Source of the DNA: Njordibacter sp937773555
GTDB lineage: Bacteria > Pseudomonadota > Gammaproteobacteria > Pseudomonadales > Balneatricaceae
DNA length: 64,000 bases
Direction: 5' to 3'
Assembly (NCBI RefSeq): GCF_047730085.1
Contig: NZ_CP159830.1
Location: 2,604,001 to 2,668,000, forward strand
The notes under the pieces are model-generated. The model had not been told where the DNA came from. It saw nothing but the letters and a program-made list of their open reading frames with translations, and did not search any database. Shown here piece after piece: positions 43,622 through 51,476 of this stretch. Each line of letters begins with the position of its first letter. The first letter of the stretch is position 1. Position numbers and translations under genes: made by a program.

Positions 43622-44079
43622 AACTTCACCTTTAGAACTTGGCAATCCCACTAGCCATTTAATATTGCTAAAACTTTGCAACATAACAGGTTAGTAATAT
43701 CACCAGCCCCACCAACTTAGTAAAGTTGTCACTGATACTTTTTACCAAACTTTACCATCTCGTGACACTCGTCTAGTGGGCCTGTTGGGCATGTTGAGGT
43801 ACCATATCTAACGTTAAAAAATTCAACCGCTTGTGTGTGAAATCCTAATTCCTAAGCCAAAAGATTGGTGGTTTTGTGGATAATGAGGACAACCCAAAAG
43901 CGCTGAATATGAGATTAGTCAGTTTTAATTAAAAAGACGCAGCTAAGTTATAAAGGAGGCAAGAAAAGCAAATAAATAACAGGGGGGCATGAGTACTAAG
44001 CCCACTTGAAAGTAAGTCACGGTTGGCTGCCAAGTGACGCTTGTTCTATCAATCAAATGTGTGGTTTAACGGAGTTTTA
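43622..44079. other. Gap between YeiH-type gene and azurin gene
   Basis: About 460 bp with no gene I can support. It must hold the azurin promoter, but I could not single out a convincing -35/-10 pair. Confidence 0.5.
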
Positions 44080-44532
44080 ATGAAGACAATGATGAAAGCA
44101 ATTTTGTGTGTAGGTTTTTCTCTAACAGCTGGTATTGCTCAAGCAGCCTGTACCTTTGATGTAGAAGTGGGGGATTATTTAAAGTTTAGTGCTGCGGATA
44201 TGACCGTAGAAAAAAGCTGCGAATCAATTACAGTTAATCTGACCCATGCAGGCAGCCTACCCGCAAATGTAATGGGCCATAACTGGGTGCTGTCGGCCTC
44301 AGCTGACTTAGACGCAGTTGCGGCAGATGGCATGCAAGCTGGCCTAGACGCAAAGTATGTGAAGCCAGGCGATAGCCGTGTAATGGCGGTCTCTGCAGTA
44401 ATAGGTGGTGGGGAAACCACTAGCGTTAATTTCTCAACAGCAGATTTAATGGCTGGTGGGGACTATATGTTTTTCTGCTCAGTGCCAGGGCATTCCTACA
44501 GCATGCGCGGTATGTTTGTGGTGCAGCCGTAG
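44080..44532 (+). CDS. azu: Azurin, blue copper protein
   Basis: A periplasmic type-1 copper electron carrier. From the ATG at 44080 (GGAG five bases upstream) the 150-residue precursor has a Sec signal peptide ending AQA. The mature part has copper ligands His67 (in NVMGHNWVLS), Cys133 (FFCSVPGH), His138 and axial Met142, and the disulfide pair C24-C47. Ligand spacing equals that of P. aeruginosa azurin. It is a single-gene unit with a strong terminator, next to repeat D. Confidence 0.95.
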   Translation: MKTMMKAILCVGFSLTAGIAQAACTFDVEVGDYLKFSAADMTVEKSCESITVNLTHAGSLPANVMGHNWVLSASADLDAVAADGMQAGLDAKYVKPGDSRVMAVSAVIGGGETTSVNFSTADLMAGGDYMFFCSVPGHSYSMRGMFVVQP

Positions 44533-44555
44533 CTTAAACGGATAATTTAGCTATT

Positions 44556-44583
44556 AAAAAAGCCCCGCATGCGGGGCTTTTTT
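44556..44583 (+). terminator. Azurin gene terminator
   Basis: A-run, AGCCCCGC-AT-GCGGGGCT and a T-run form a textbook intrinsic terminator, palindromic and potentially bidirectional, 24 bp after the stop. Confidence 0.95.
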
Positions 44584-44740
44584 GGTTAAATTAAGCTTAA
44601 CTTTTAACAAAGGTGTGCTCAGGAAGACTTTAGGAGCGCAGACGTAACATATTGAATTGTTGATATAAATGTCTCCTTGGGGTATCTACAGGGCCACAGA
44701 AATGGACCTTTGGTGTGTATGACTTTGACAGAACAATTTG

Positions 44741-44836
44741 AATTCCCCAACCTCCATTAAATACTAGTTTCAAGCGTTATTATTAATACTCACAACTAGC
44801 TTCGTTGCCTATAAATCAGGATTGTTAGGTTTTTTA
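44741..44836 (+). repeat. ssrA 3'-end att-type repeat, copy D (most decayed)
   Basis: CCAACCTCCATTAAATAC, GTTTCAA (44767) - N9 - TTAATAC (44783), CACAACTAGCTTCGTTGCC and a T-run at the expected distances match copies A-C with many substitutions. It marks the far boundary of the ssrA-linked accessory zone. Confidence 0.75.
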
Positions 44837-45013
44837 TACTTTTAGAATTCTAATGAGCACGATAGAATTTGGAACGGCCAGGTATCCAAGATCGAGGGTA
44901 ATAGATAGCTGTAGGAACTCTATTGTTAGTTAATCAAAGTTATAGTATGTTCAAAGAGCTAAATAGCGTAGGTTCTCCATAGTGACTTTTGGGTATTGGT
45001 CGAGGGTAGCAGC

Positions 45014-45391
45014 ATGACGAAAATTGCGTTTGAATGGGGAGAGAAGTTCATTCTTCTTGTTATTGGTGTTGGGGCCTTCGTGGCTGCCTTGATTGAAATA
45101 TATACAGCGATAATTCACTATGACCTGCAGATAGAGAAGTTATTCACACTTTTTATCTACGCTGAGATCATCGGTATGGTGGGCGCATATACAAGCTCTT
45201 CAAGAATCCCAGTAACCCTGCCAATTATCATTGCGATAACAGCACTTTGCCGTTTAATAGTGATGCACGGTAAAGATATGGATGCCTTTGTTCTTATGGG
45301 TGAATCAGGCTCTGTTCTTCTGTTATCAGGCGCTGCGTATATCATGAGCCTAAAAGGAAAGCTAAGCTTAGAGAAAAAGAAGCTCCATTGA
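45014..45391 (+). CDS. PsiE-like phosphate-starvation membrane protein
   Basis: A 125-residue protein with four hydrophobic segments and the PsiE-family stretches LFTLFIYAEIIGMVGAY and RIPVTLPIIIAITALCRLIVMHGKDMD. PsiE is induced by phosphate starvation in E. coli; its function is unknown. The ATG with GAGGG upstream was chosen over an in-frame TTG six codons earlier. It is the first recognisable gene beyond repeat D. Confidence 0.8.
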   Translation: MTKIAFEWGEKFILLVIGVGAFVAALIEIYTAIIHYDLQIEKLFTLFIYAEIIGMVGAYTSSSRIPVTLPIIIAITALCRLIVMHGKDMDAFVLMGESGSVLLLSGAAYIMSLKGKLSLEKKKLH

Positions 45392-45628
45392 ATCAGACTA
45401 TATTGTGGCCAACGCAGCATAATAAAGTGCGAGTGACTTTTTCATAAATTTTTACTCAGTATGAATTTCCTAACGTATCAATGCCTCACGTTTGCCGCAT
45501 GGGCTTTAAAGCCACCTCTAGACTTAGGACTCAAACCAATAAAGGTTCTGCAAACACTGTTTGGCTCTGCGCTGTCACCTAGAGGTTTCAATAACATCTA
45601 TTGTTAACTAAGAAAACTCACTGCGCCA

Positions 45629-46153
45629 CTATAGGGCCAAGGTTTTACTCACTGTATCAAAAATGTATTCCTGCTCACTTCCATCAGGCATTTTAATGTC
45701 CAGCTCTATATGCGTAGTGCCATCTCCTAAGGTGTCTTCGAATTCAGCTTCAACTAGCTTGCCACCAGTGCTTTTCTCTAAACTTTTAACGATATCTAAT
45801 AACTCATATTGAGAGATAAATACTTCTAACGTATCTTTTTGAAGAAATATTTCATTATTGATCGTATTAAAAATATATTCCTGCTCACCACCATCATCCA
45901 GTATTACTTCAAATTCAATATGAGAATTTCCATTACCAATGTCACGTTCAAACTTAGCCGTCGTCACTTTACCTGTTGATTGGTTTTCAATGGTTTCAAC
46001 AATATCCACAAACTGGTTATTGGCAGAGAGAAAGTCTTCAATCTTAGAAGACTCATTTTCATATAATCCAACAGGTTTTTTGCCGTAAATAAGGGCAATG
46101 ATAACTGCAACTAATAAAATTATTCCCACAGCAAAGAACGTGGTCTTTGGCAT
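45629..46153 (-). CDS. Membrane-anchored protein with two PepSY-like repeats
   Basis: A 174-residue protein with an N-terminal membrane anchor (FFAVGIILLVAVIIALIYG) and an internal duplication: residues about 47-102 and 117-172 are homologous (DIVETIE...GKVTTAKFERDIGNGNSHIE versus DIVKSLE...GKLVEAEFEDTLGDGTTHIE, both followed by EQEYIF). The fold suggested is PepSY-like, as in small periplasmic inhibitor or sensor domains. The DNA copies are still similar. I do not recognise a named family. Confidence 0.65.
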   Translation of the reverse strand: MPKTTFFAVGIILLVAVIIALIYGKKPVGLYENESSKIEDFLSANNQFVDIVETIENQSTGKVTTAKFERDIGNGNSHIEFEVILDDGGEQEYIFNTINNEIFLQKDTLEVFISQYELLDIVKSLEKSTGGKLVEAEFEDTLGDGTTHIELDIKMPDGSEQEYIFDTVSKTLAL

Positions 46154-46511
46154 TATTTTTCTTCCTATTTAGATGGCTGCATTTTATTCAGCGGTCATTG
46201 AAATAACTGACAAGGAGTATTGGTTCATTACAAAAACCGAATTTGGTGATTAGTTCAACCCCTTAACCCCAAAAGCTCTCTGTTTACGCGATCGAGTGAC
46301 TAGGGATAGTTTTAGAAAATTATTAGACCAAGAACTAACTGCACTAACGCCTTCAATAACAGGTTAACCAACCAAAGAGTGACGTTATCATTACCCTAGT
46401 TACCCAATTTTGTACGGGTATTTGTTCCGTCTTCCTTCTCAGCATTAGCTCTCATCCAAACGAGTAATGTGTGTTATCAACCACAGTTTTTGGTTAATCT
46501 CCGATACCACA
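46154..46511. other. Non-coding gap
   Basis: About 360 bp of AT-rich sequence; no gene, terminator or operator that I can support. Confidence 0.5.
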
Positions 46512-46898
46512 TTAGATCACTACACTTGCTAAGTTAACAAAAAGCATTGTAACCGTTATCAGCACACTGGCGTTATGCAGACGTTTGAATGACTTTTCAT
46601 TACTTTCATCACGGCTCTTATTAGTCATTGGAATTAACCCATAAGCCAGTGTAGCTAGGGCAAAAGTGGCGATGCCTATGTAAGCTTGCGTATTCATATC
46701 TGACACTACAGAAGCTAGAGTATTTAACAAACCCAAAATTGACAGCAGAATAAAAAACTTAGGGAATACCTTACGTAAAAGTGGGCCTGAACGAACAGGC
46801 CCCAAGCCACCAAACACAGTGGGCGCAATTATTGTAGTTTGAAATAAAATAACACCGACTGACAGACCACTTAAAAATAATGGCAGATTGCTTAACAT
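46512..46898 (-). CDS. DUF4149-like membrane protein
   Basis: A 128-residue protein with four hydrophobic segments. The arrangement GLSVGVILFQTTIIAPTVFGGL followed by LLRKVFPKFFILLSILG resembles DUF4149 proteins (small four-helix membrane proteins of unknown function). It lies 72 bp downstream of the HugZ-like gene on the same strand. Confidence 0.65.
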   Translation of the reverse strand: MLSNLPLFLSGLSVGVILFQTTIIAPTVFGGLGPVRSGPLLRKVFPKFFILLSILGLLNTLASVVSDMNTQAYIGIATFALATLAYGLIPMTNKSRDESNEKSFKRLHNASVLITVTMLFVNLASVVI

Positions 46899-46970
46899 GT
46901 GTAATCCCTACTTTATAAAAAAATGTATCAAAAAAATTCAGTTATTAACCTATAATTTAGGCCGTGAAAC

Positions 46971-47705
46971 CTATTTAAGTTCAAACGCTCGATAGGCTTT
47001 TGCTTGCTTTACTAGGGCTGTGCGAACGTTTTTTTCGCTATAGCATGGTTCAAGAAAAGGCACAAAGAACTGAGTGCCTGTGGAAAGAATATAATAGCCG
47101 TCAGTGCACAAGGCCAACATTTTTGCGTTAGGATCGACAATATTAAACACGCCATTTAGTGCTGAGCAAATAACATTAGAGTGGTCTTGATTCATATGCT
47201 CAATCATTGCTTTCTCGCCGTTGTGCCAATCTGGGGCAGAGGCAACCCAGTGGGTTATGTCTAACCAACCAATTTGACCAAAACCACCGATCCATCTAGC
47301 CTTCAATATGTTTAATTTATACAAGTGGAAACCATGTATGTGGGAGTAACTTTCACTTTCAGGGGAAAGTTTAAAGAATCTTGTTTGGCAGGTTTTCACC
47401 TCATTACTGGGGATCTTAATTAGATCTCCAATTAAACTGAGCCTGGCGCTGTTCTGCTTATCACCTTCTGGGTTGACTGAAAATATAGTGACACAGCCTC
47501 TTGAGTCACTAAGAATATTTTTTGTATGCTCTGCGATATCACTAATATATATAAATAGCTCCCTATTACTATGGGAGACGAATGTGACAAAGCTACCAAA
47601 AGGGTAGCCATCTGTGCTTTTTGAAAGGGTTGATAAAACGGCCGTGTTACTAGACCTAAAAAGATTAACTGCATGCAGTTCGTAATGAGTGTTAGATGTA
47701 TTCAT
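46971..47705 (-). CDS. HugZ-like heme utilisation/degradation protein
   Basis: A 244-residue protein of the HugZ family: a split-barrel FMN-binding-like domain (HAVNLFRSSNTAVLSTLSKSTDGYPFGSFVTFV, DIAEHTKNILSD, RLSLIGDL) followed by the C-terminal domain typical of HugZ (MIEHMNQDHSNVICSALNGVF...MLALCTDGYYIL). HugZ members oxidatively cleave heme to release iron. Two Fur-like boxes lie in the upstream gap, consistent with iron repression. Confidence 0.82.
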   Translation of the reverse strand: MNTSNTHYELHAVNLFRSSNTAVLSTLSKSTDGYPFGSFVTFVSHSNRELFIYISDIAEHTKNILSDSRGCVTIFSVNPEGDKQNSARLSLIGDLIKIPSNEVKTCQTRFFKLSPESESYSHIHGFHLYKLNILKARWIGGFGQIGWLDITHWVASAPDWHNGEKAMIEHMNQDHSNVICSALNGVFNIVDPNAKMLALCTDGYYILSTGTQFFVPFLEPCYSEKNVRTALVKQAKAYRAFELK

Positions 47706-47824
47706 AACTAATCGTAATTAATTGACAATAAATATAGTTAGCGGGCTATTGGCTAACCTAAGCAAAAACCTAAGCAAAAAACGCCTGATACAACATGTGT
47801 TGAGATAATCACACCTTTAAATAA

Positions 47825-47845
47825 ATGATAATGATTCTTATTAGT
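47825..47845. promoter_or_regulatory. Fur-like box 1 upstream of the hugZ-like gene
   Basis: AATGATAATGATTCTTATT contains two GATAAT-type hexamers and a partial inverted third. It lies 120 bp before the hugZ-like start. Confidence 0.6.
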
Positions 47846-47977
47846 GATTGCAAGTGGTATTAGGGTTAAATTTACGGGTTGCGTCTTCAAACTAACTGAC
47901 CTTATCTGTTTTTAGAACGTGGAGTAATAACCATGCATAAAACTTTAAACTGTAGTCAAATATCACTTGCAGTCACG

Positions 47978-47996
47978 AATGAGAATGATTATCATT
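47978..47996. promoter_or_regulatory. Fur-like box 2
   Basis: AATGAGAATGATTATCATT is nearly the classic inverted Fur operator (about 15 of 19 consensus positions by eye). It lies just before a small plus-strand ORF, so it could control that ORF and the divergent hugZ-like gene. Confidence 0.75.
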
Positions 47997-48036
47997 AGTG
48001 GGAATTTTTAAAGCCCAAAGGAGAGGTTTTATCCAA

Positions 48037-48204
48037 ATGATTAACCAATTACTCACCGAATTTTATCTCAGCCAGTGGCAACACACTGCACCATTGCCTG
48101 CTCAACCAAAGGGGACGGTAGACCCCCTAGTCCAGCTACAACATCAGAATACTGATCAATCTAAGTCTTTCGATGAAGAGCAAGAGGATGCTTATTGGCT
48201 ATAA
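48037..48204 (+). CDS. Small acidic protein, unknown (55 aa)
   Basis: A frame beginning MINQLLTEFYLSQWQHTAPL and ending FDEEQEDAYWL. AAAGGAGAGG lies upstream but about 13 bases from this ATG; an in-frame GTG at 47998 overlaps Fur box 2 and is less likely. It has no signal peptide or membrane helix. Its position directly behind a Fur box suggests a small iron-responsive protein. I do not recognise the family. Confidence 0.5.
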   Translation: MINQLLTEFYLSQWQHTAPLPAQPKGTVDPLVQLQHQNTDQSKSFDEEQEDAYWL

Positions 48205-48312
48205 AAATTTTACTAGCCAATTAGGTAAAATCCAGGGGGCATACATGTAAAGACTAAGGTACCAATAACTACCTTTGTCTGGAACCACTCCAGTCACCCT
48301 ATAAATATTCGA

Positions 48313-48513
48313 ATGTTATCGTATTTGGGTTGGTCCATGGCAGCAATTTTTAGCAGAATTAATGCACATGGTAAAATTTTAAACATGCTTATGCCAAGCC
48401 AAGGCACAAGAGAAGTGCCACGGTGGCAAACCTTAATCCAAAAAAATCGTATAAGCGGTTTTACCCACTTACTAACGTACTTTTCCCTTGAACACTTACC
48501 GAATGCACAATAG
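48313..48513 (+). CDS. Small protein, unknown (66 aa)
   Basis: Encodes a basic protein with MAAIFSRINAHGKILNMLMP, then SQGTREVPRWQTLIQKNR. The later ATG (48337) is an alternative start. Its composition is protein-like, and the position between Fur-like boxes 2 and 3 suggests it belongs to the metal-stress group. No domain recognised. Confidence 0.45.
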   Translation: MLSYLGWSMAAIFSRINAHGKILNMLMPSQGTREVPRWQTLIQKNRISGFTHLLTYFSLEHLPNAQ

Positions 48514-48528
48514 CAAGTTAATGCAAAT

Positions 48529-48557
48529 GATAATAATAATGATAATGATTGCTATTA
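48529..48557. promoter_or_regulatory. Fur-like hexamer array upstream of the Ni-SOD operon
   Basis: GATAAT-AATAAT-GATAAT-GATTGC followed by TATTAA is a run of GATAAT-type hexamers as in extended Fur sites, 75-100 bp before the small gene preceding sodN. A Fur paralogue responding to nickel (Nur-like) could be the reader instead. Confidence 0.6.
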
Positions 48558-48630
48558 ACAATAAACTTATCTAAACTCAAGTCCATGATTTTAACCTTTA
48601 TTTTTATCGCGTTTAATGAGGATTCACTGT

Positions 48631-48795
48631 ATGAAAAAATTACTAGCGCTAGCACTTTTGATTTCTGCGTCAAACAGTTTCGCACACACTGATAGCAGCG
48701 CATTGACGCATAATGATTTATCACTTACTGGGCAAATGCTAATAATGATATCAATCATTCTAAGTATCCTTGCGGTTAAAAGCTCTCATGTTTAG
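48631..48795 (+). CDS. Small secreted/membrane peptide upstream of sodN (54 aa)
   Basis: ATG at 48631. The N-terminus is a clear Sec signal peptide (MKKLLALALLISASNSFA), followed by HTDSSALTHND, a hydrophobic segment (SLTGQMLIMISIILSILAV) and the end KSSHV. If cleaved after SFA, the mature peptide starts with His. Its last 8 bases overlap the sodN start (ATGTTTAG), so the two are translationally coupled. I do not recognise a family; a role in metal delivery or maturation of Ni-SOD is a guess. Confidence 0.65.
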   Translation: MKKLLALALLISASNSFAHTDSSALTHNDLSLTGQMLIMISIILSILAVKSSHV

Positions 48796-49255
48796 CATTA
48801 CCGCAGTTCATGCCCATTGCGATATTCCTTGCAAAATTTATGACCCTGCGGTGGCTCAAATTGCCGCTCTTAGCGTTGTGCGCCTTATGGACATAATTGC
48901 AGAGCTAGCTGACGATCCAGATAAGGACAGCACTGCTCAATTGGCCCGATTGGTTGCGCAAAAAGAAGTCCATGCCGCGCAGGTTAAACATGAGATAACA
49001 ACTATATGGGGAGATTACTTCAAGCAGCCGCAGATAGAAAAATTTCCGGATATTCATGAGATTACTCACCAAATCATGCAAGCTGCATCAAAGTGTAAAC
49101 AAGGCATCGCACGAAGAGATGGCATTATATTAGTGGAGCAACTAAATCGTTTTTCAGAGATATTCTGGCACAGCAAAGATATAGTCACACACCGCGTTTT
49201 TGCTCCATACCCCCCAGCACTTGAGGTTGTTCATCCTTACCTAAAAGATGCTTAA
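48788..49255 (+). CDS. sodN: Nickel superoxide dismutase
   Basis: Ni-SOD precursor of 155 residues. After a short propeptide (MFSITAVHA) comes the nickel hook HCDIPCKIYDP: in the mature enzyme His1, Cys2 and Cys6 bind nickel. Conserved downstream motifs are VHAAQVKHEITTIWGDYFKQP, EKFPDIHEI and the FSEIFWHSK tail. The ATG at 48788 overlaps the previous gene; an in-frame TTG six codons earlier is an alternative. The sodX protease gene overlaps its stop. Ni-SOD replaces iron SOD in many marine bacteria. Confidence 0.94.
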   Translation: MFSITAVHAHCDIPCKIYDPAVAQIAALSVVRLMDIIAELADDPDKDSTAQLARLVAQKEVHAAQVKHEITTIWGDYFKQPQIEKFPDIHEITHQIMQAASKCKQGIARRDGIILVEQLNRFSEIFWHSKDIVTHRVFAPYPPALEVVHPYLKDA

Positions 49256-49601
49256 AATGTTCCGTGTTGAGGGAGACAGTATGACCCCTCTTTTCGCTTC
49301 TGGTGACTTAGTTGGAACCTTTAATAGCCGTGCAAAAATAGGTAATGTTGTAGTGATGGACCTGCCAAATTATGGGTATGTGCTGAAGCGCTTGGAACAG
49401 GTTAGAAAAAAAGAGGTCATGCTGTGTAGTGACAATAAAGAAATATTTTCATCTTGCTGCGGCGTTTGGCAGTCCAAAAACCACCTGATTGGCAAGGTGC
49501 TATTTAAGATTAATCTAAATAGCAAAGCTTCTATTAAACTAGAACATTCATTACAGAAACTGTCCGGTATCGGCAAGAAAATTACATCTAAATTATGTTA
49601 A
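49248..49601 (+). CDS. sodX: Ni-SOD maturation protease SodX (S26 family)
   Basis: A 117-residue signal-peptidase-like (S26) protein. The catalytic Ser11 is in VEGDSMTP, and the general-base Lys47 is in NYGYVLKRLEQ. It has no obvious membrane helix. It should remove the Ni-SOD propeptide so that the N-terminal His can bind nickel. The ATG overlaps the sodN stop by 8 bp. The C-terminal stretch LQKLSGIGKKITSKLC contains a helix-hairpin-helix-like turn that I cannot explain. Confidence 0.9.
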   Translation: MLKMFRVEGDSMTPLFASGDLVGTFNSRAKIGNVVVMDLPNYGYVLKRLEQVRKKEVMLCSDNKEIFSSCCGVWQSKNHLIGKVLFKINLNSKASIKLEHSLQKLSGIGKKITSKLC

Positions 49602-49835
49602 AAAGAAACCCATTAGTACAGAAATTTGGCCCTATCAAGCCGTATTAACTTTGCATAGACAGGTACCACAAACAAGCACGCTGTTTGATAATCTGGGCGA
49701 TTTAGGTCATGTATAGCTGCTTAGGTCGAGGCTTGAAGCCTACTACGCCCCTTAGTGGTCGCTTTACACTGAACAGGCTTATCCCAAAAAACTGTTCTTT
49801 TTTAACACCAGCACTCTGCCCCAGCGCCTCATTCA

Positions 49836-50003
49836 TCAGTCCTTTAGTGCTTCTATCTGCTCACGTATTTTCTCAGCTTCTTGGGTTGTCATAGAGTATC
49901 CCATGATGTCTCCTTTGCGCTGCAGTTGCATTGCGTCAAACAATAGTTTTTCATATTGTTTTTGTAGTTTTTTCGCTGGGTCCTTTTTAAACAATCCAAA
50001 CAT
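49836..50003 (-). CDS. Small conserved protein (55 aa), DUF6435-like
   Basis: A frame starting MFGLFKKDPAKKLQKQYEKL, ending GYSMTTQEAEKIREQIEALK plus Asp. Its MFGLFKKDPxKKLxKxYxxL start is typical of a widespread small family in gammaproteobacteria (function unknown). It is helical and charged with an N-terminal amphipathic motif, perhaps membrane-associated. It stands alone, opposite to the sodN-sodX unit. Confidence 0.8.
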   Translation of the reverse strand: MFGLFKKDPAKKLQKQYEKLLFDAMQLQRKGDIMGYSMTTQEAEKIREQIEALKD

Positions 50004-50567
50004 TAAATTTTTCTCTTTGTGGTTATTCTAGTTCTTACCCTAAGGGGTATATTGGCTTTTGGTCGGCGTTGCATACAATTATTAGCCTAAAAGAAATTGG
50101 CTTCAAACGACTAGAGAGCAGACTATTGGTCTTCTTAATTCAAGCAAATATTTTTACATTCACCAACCTATCAACGCCATGTAGGGGCTCAGGTTCGGTT
50201 TGCTAACAATCTTAGCTATAGTTTACAGCTGTGATATTGTTTTCTGGGAAATCTTTCCAGAACTTTACATATGCCTCAGGTAATACTTAGGTTCAAAGTT
50301 ACCTTGTTCCCACGCCTTAAATTCTTCCCTAAGGTGCTCTATATGCCAATTGTGCTCGCTCTATATATTAGAACCCTATTGTTAAATTTTTTGAAGCAAC
50401 ACGAATTTAGGTGCTTGTCCAATATTTGAACACCAAAAATTACAGAGTTCAGTAATTGAACAACAAAATTTATGTTGAGAAAAAGCTAACTCGTTACAAT
50501 AAAATACGGGTCCAAAAACGCTTGAAGTATTACCTTTAAAAGAGGGTAGAAAACCAAGGAGTGGTTC
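50004..50567. other. Non-coding gap
   Basis: About 560 bp of AT-rich sequence. Short frames exist on both strands, but none has coding character I trust; no repeat or hairpin stands out. Confidence 0.5.
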
Positions 50568-50846
50568 TTGAATGCACACATAAAAATTTCACTATCAGAT
50601 GTTCGCATCATGATTCTAAGCGAGTACCCTCTGTCTACCGAAGAATATGGTCATCTGCACTACCATGGAGATGGCGTAAATAAAAGCGTTGAGGAAGCTT
50701 ACGTTTGGTATCGTATCGCGCAATGTGCGGGTAATCGCAGCGTGGACTCAATTGTCCGCCACCTTGACTCTAAATTAATGACATCTACATGCCATAAACT
50801 GTCATCTAGGGCATTACATATTTATACGAGGGCTCTTACCCGTTAG
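50568..50846 (+). CDS. Sel1-repeat-like fragment
   Basis: A frame of 92 codons contains one Sel1-type repeat: YGHLHYHGDGVNKSVEEAYVWYRIAQCAGN fits LGxxYxxGxGVxxDxxxAxxWYxxAAxxGx. Sel1 proteins usually carry several repeats and a signal peptide; this one has a single repeat, a TTG start and no signal. It is probably a decayed copy or a very small family member. Confidence 0.45.
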   Translation: MNAHIKISLSDVRIMILSEYPLSTEEYGHLHYHGDGVNKSVEEAYVWYRIAQCAGNRSVDSIVRHLDSKLMTSTCHKLSSRALHIYTRALTR

Positions 50847-50997
50847 TGTATAGAGCCCGTTACGCTATTTTCATAGCATCAGAGAAACCACCGTCACAGT
50901 AGATTAGGAGATCACTTTTCATCCATAAACACTAACTGAAAAATGAAAAAAATGTTCCCTAATTGAACACTAAAAACACTCTATTTATTAAACAAAA

Positions 50998-51180
50998 ATG
51001 TGGTTTACTAATGAAGATATGTGGCATTTAAAAGATAGAAAAGAACTTCTGCTGTGTAACTTAAAAGCCTTGGTCGTAGCAACAGCCCTTGCCTCTTGCA
51101 TAGCCCAGTATTTTATTGAAGATATGTACCTCGATTGGTTTAGATTCAGTGGATACGTAAGTTATTTGAGTTCGTTATAG
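50998..51180 (+). CDS. Hypothetical small protein (60 aa)
   Basis: A frame beginning MWFTNEDMWHLKDRKELLLC with a moderately hydrophobic middle (LKALVVATALASCIAQYFI). No good ribosome site is seen. It is listed because it fills an otherwise empty gap; it may be spurious. Confidence 0.25.
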   Translation: MWFTNEDMWHLKDRKELLLCNLKALVVATALASCIAQYFIEDMYLDWFRFSGYVSYLSSL

Positions 51181-51476
51181 ACCTAAAAAGCCTAAGCCAT
51201 TCAGGCGAGTGTTGTTATGCACGATATTTGATCGTTTTGTAAAAGATCACTCCAATTCTACTTCATATGTTTACGGCGCTTACTTTCATGAACAGCAAGT
51301 AAAGTAATGTAAATTGGCGGTCTCTTTTTACGTAGTATTGATATTCTCAATAATATCAGCCCTTACAGGCTAGCTTATTGTCCTAACCTGAGTTGTTAAC
51401 CATAACCTTCATACTAGTCCGTGTGAAAAATAAACTTATAAAGTGTTCGATAACATTAACTAAAAAAGGATTTGAA

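Noticed and set aside
48528..48557. ATAAT-rich run as a simple microsatellite
   Set aside because: It breaks into GATAAT-type hexamers and sits in a promoter position before the Ni-SOD operon, so a Fur-type site is the better reading.
49709..49894. Plus-strand 61-codon frame
   Set aside because: It overlaps the well-supported minus-strand 55-aa DUF6435-like gene and has no family resemblance.
50382..50579. Minus-strand 65-codon frame with several Cys and Phe
   Set aside because: No ribosome site, no domain, AT-rich background; probably chance.
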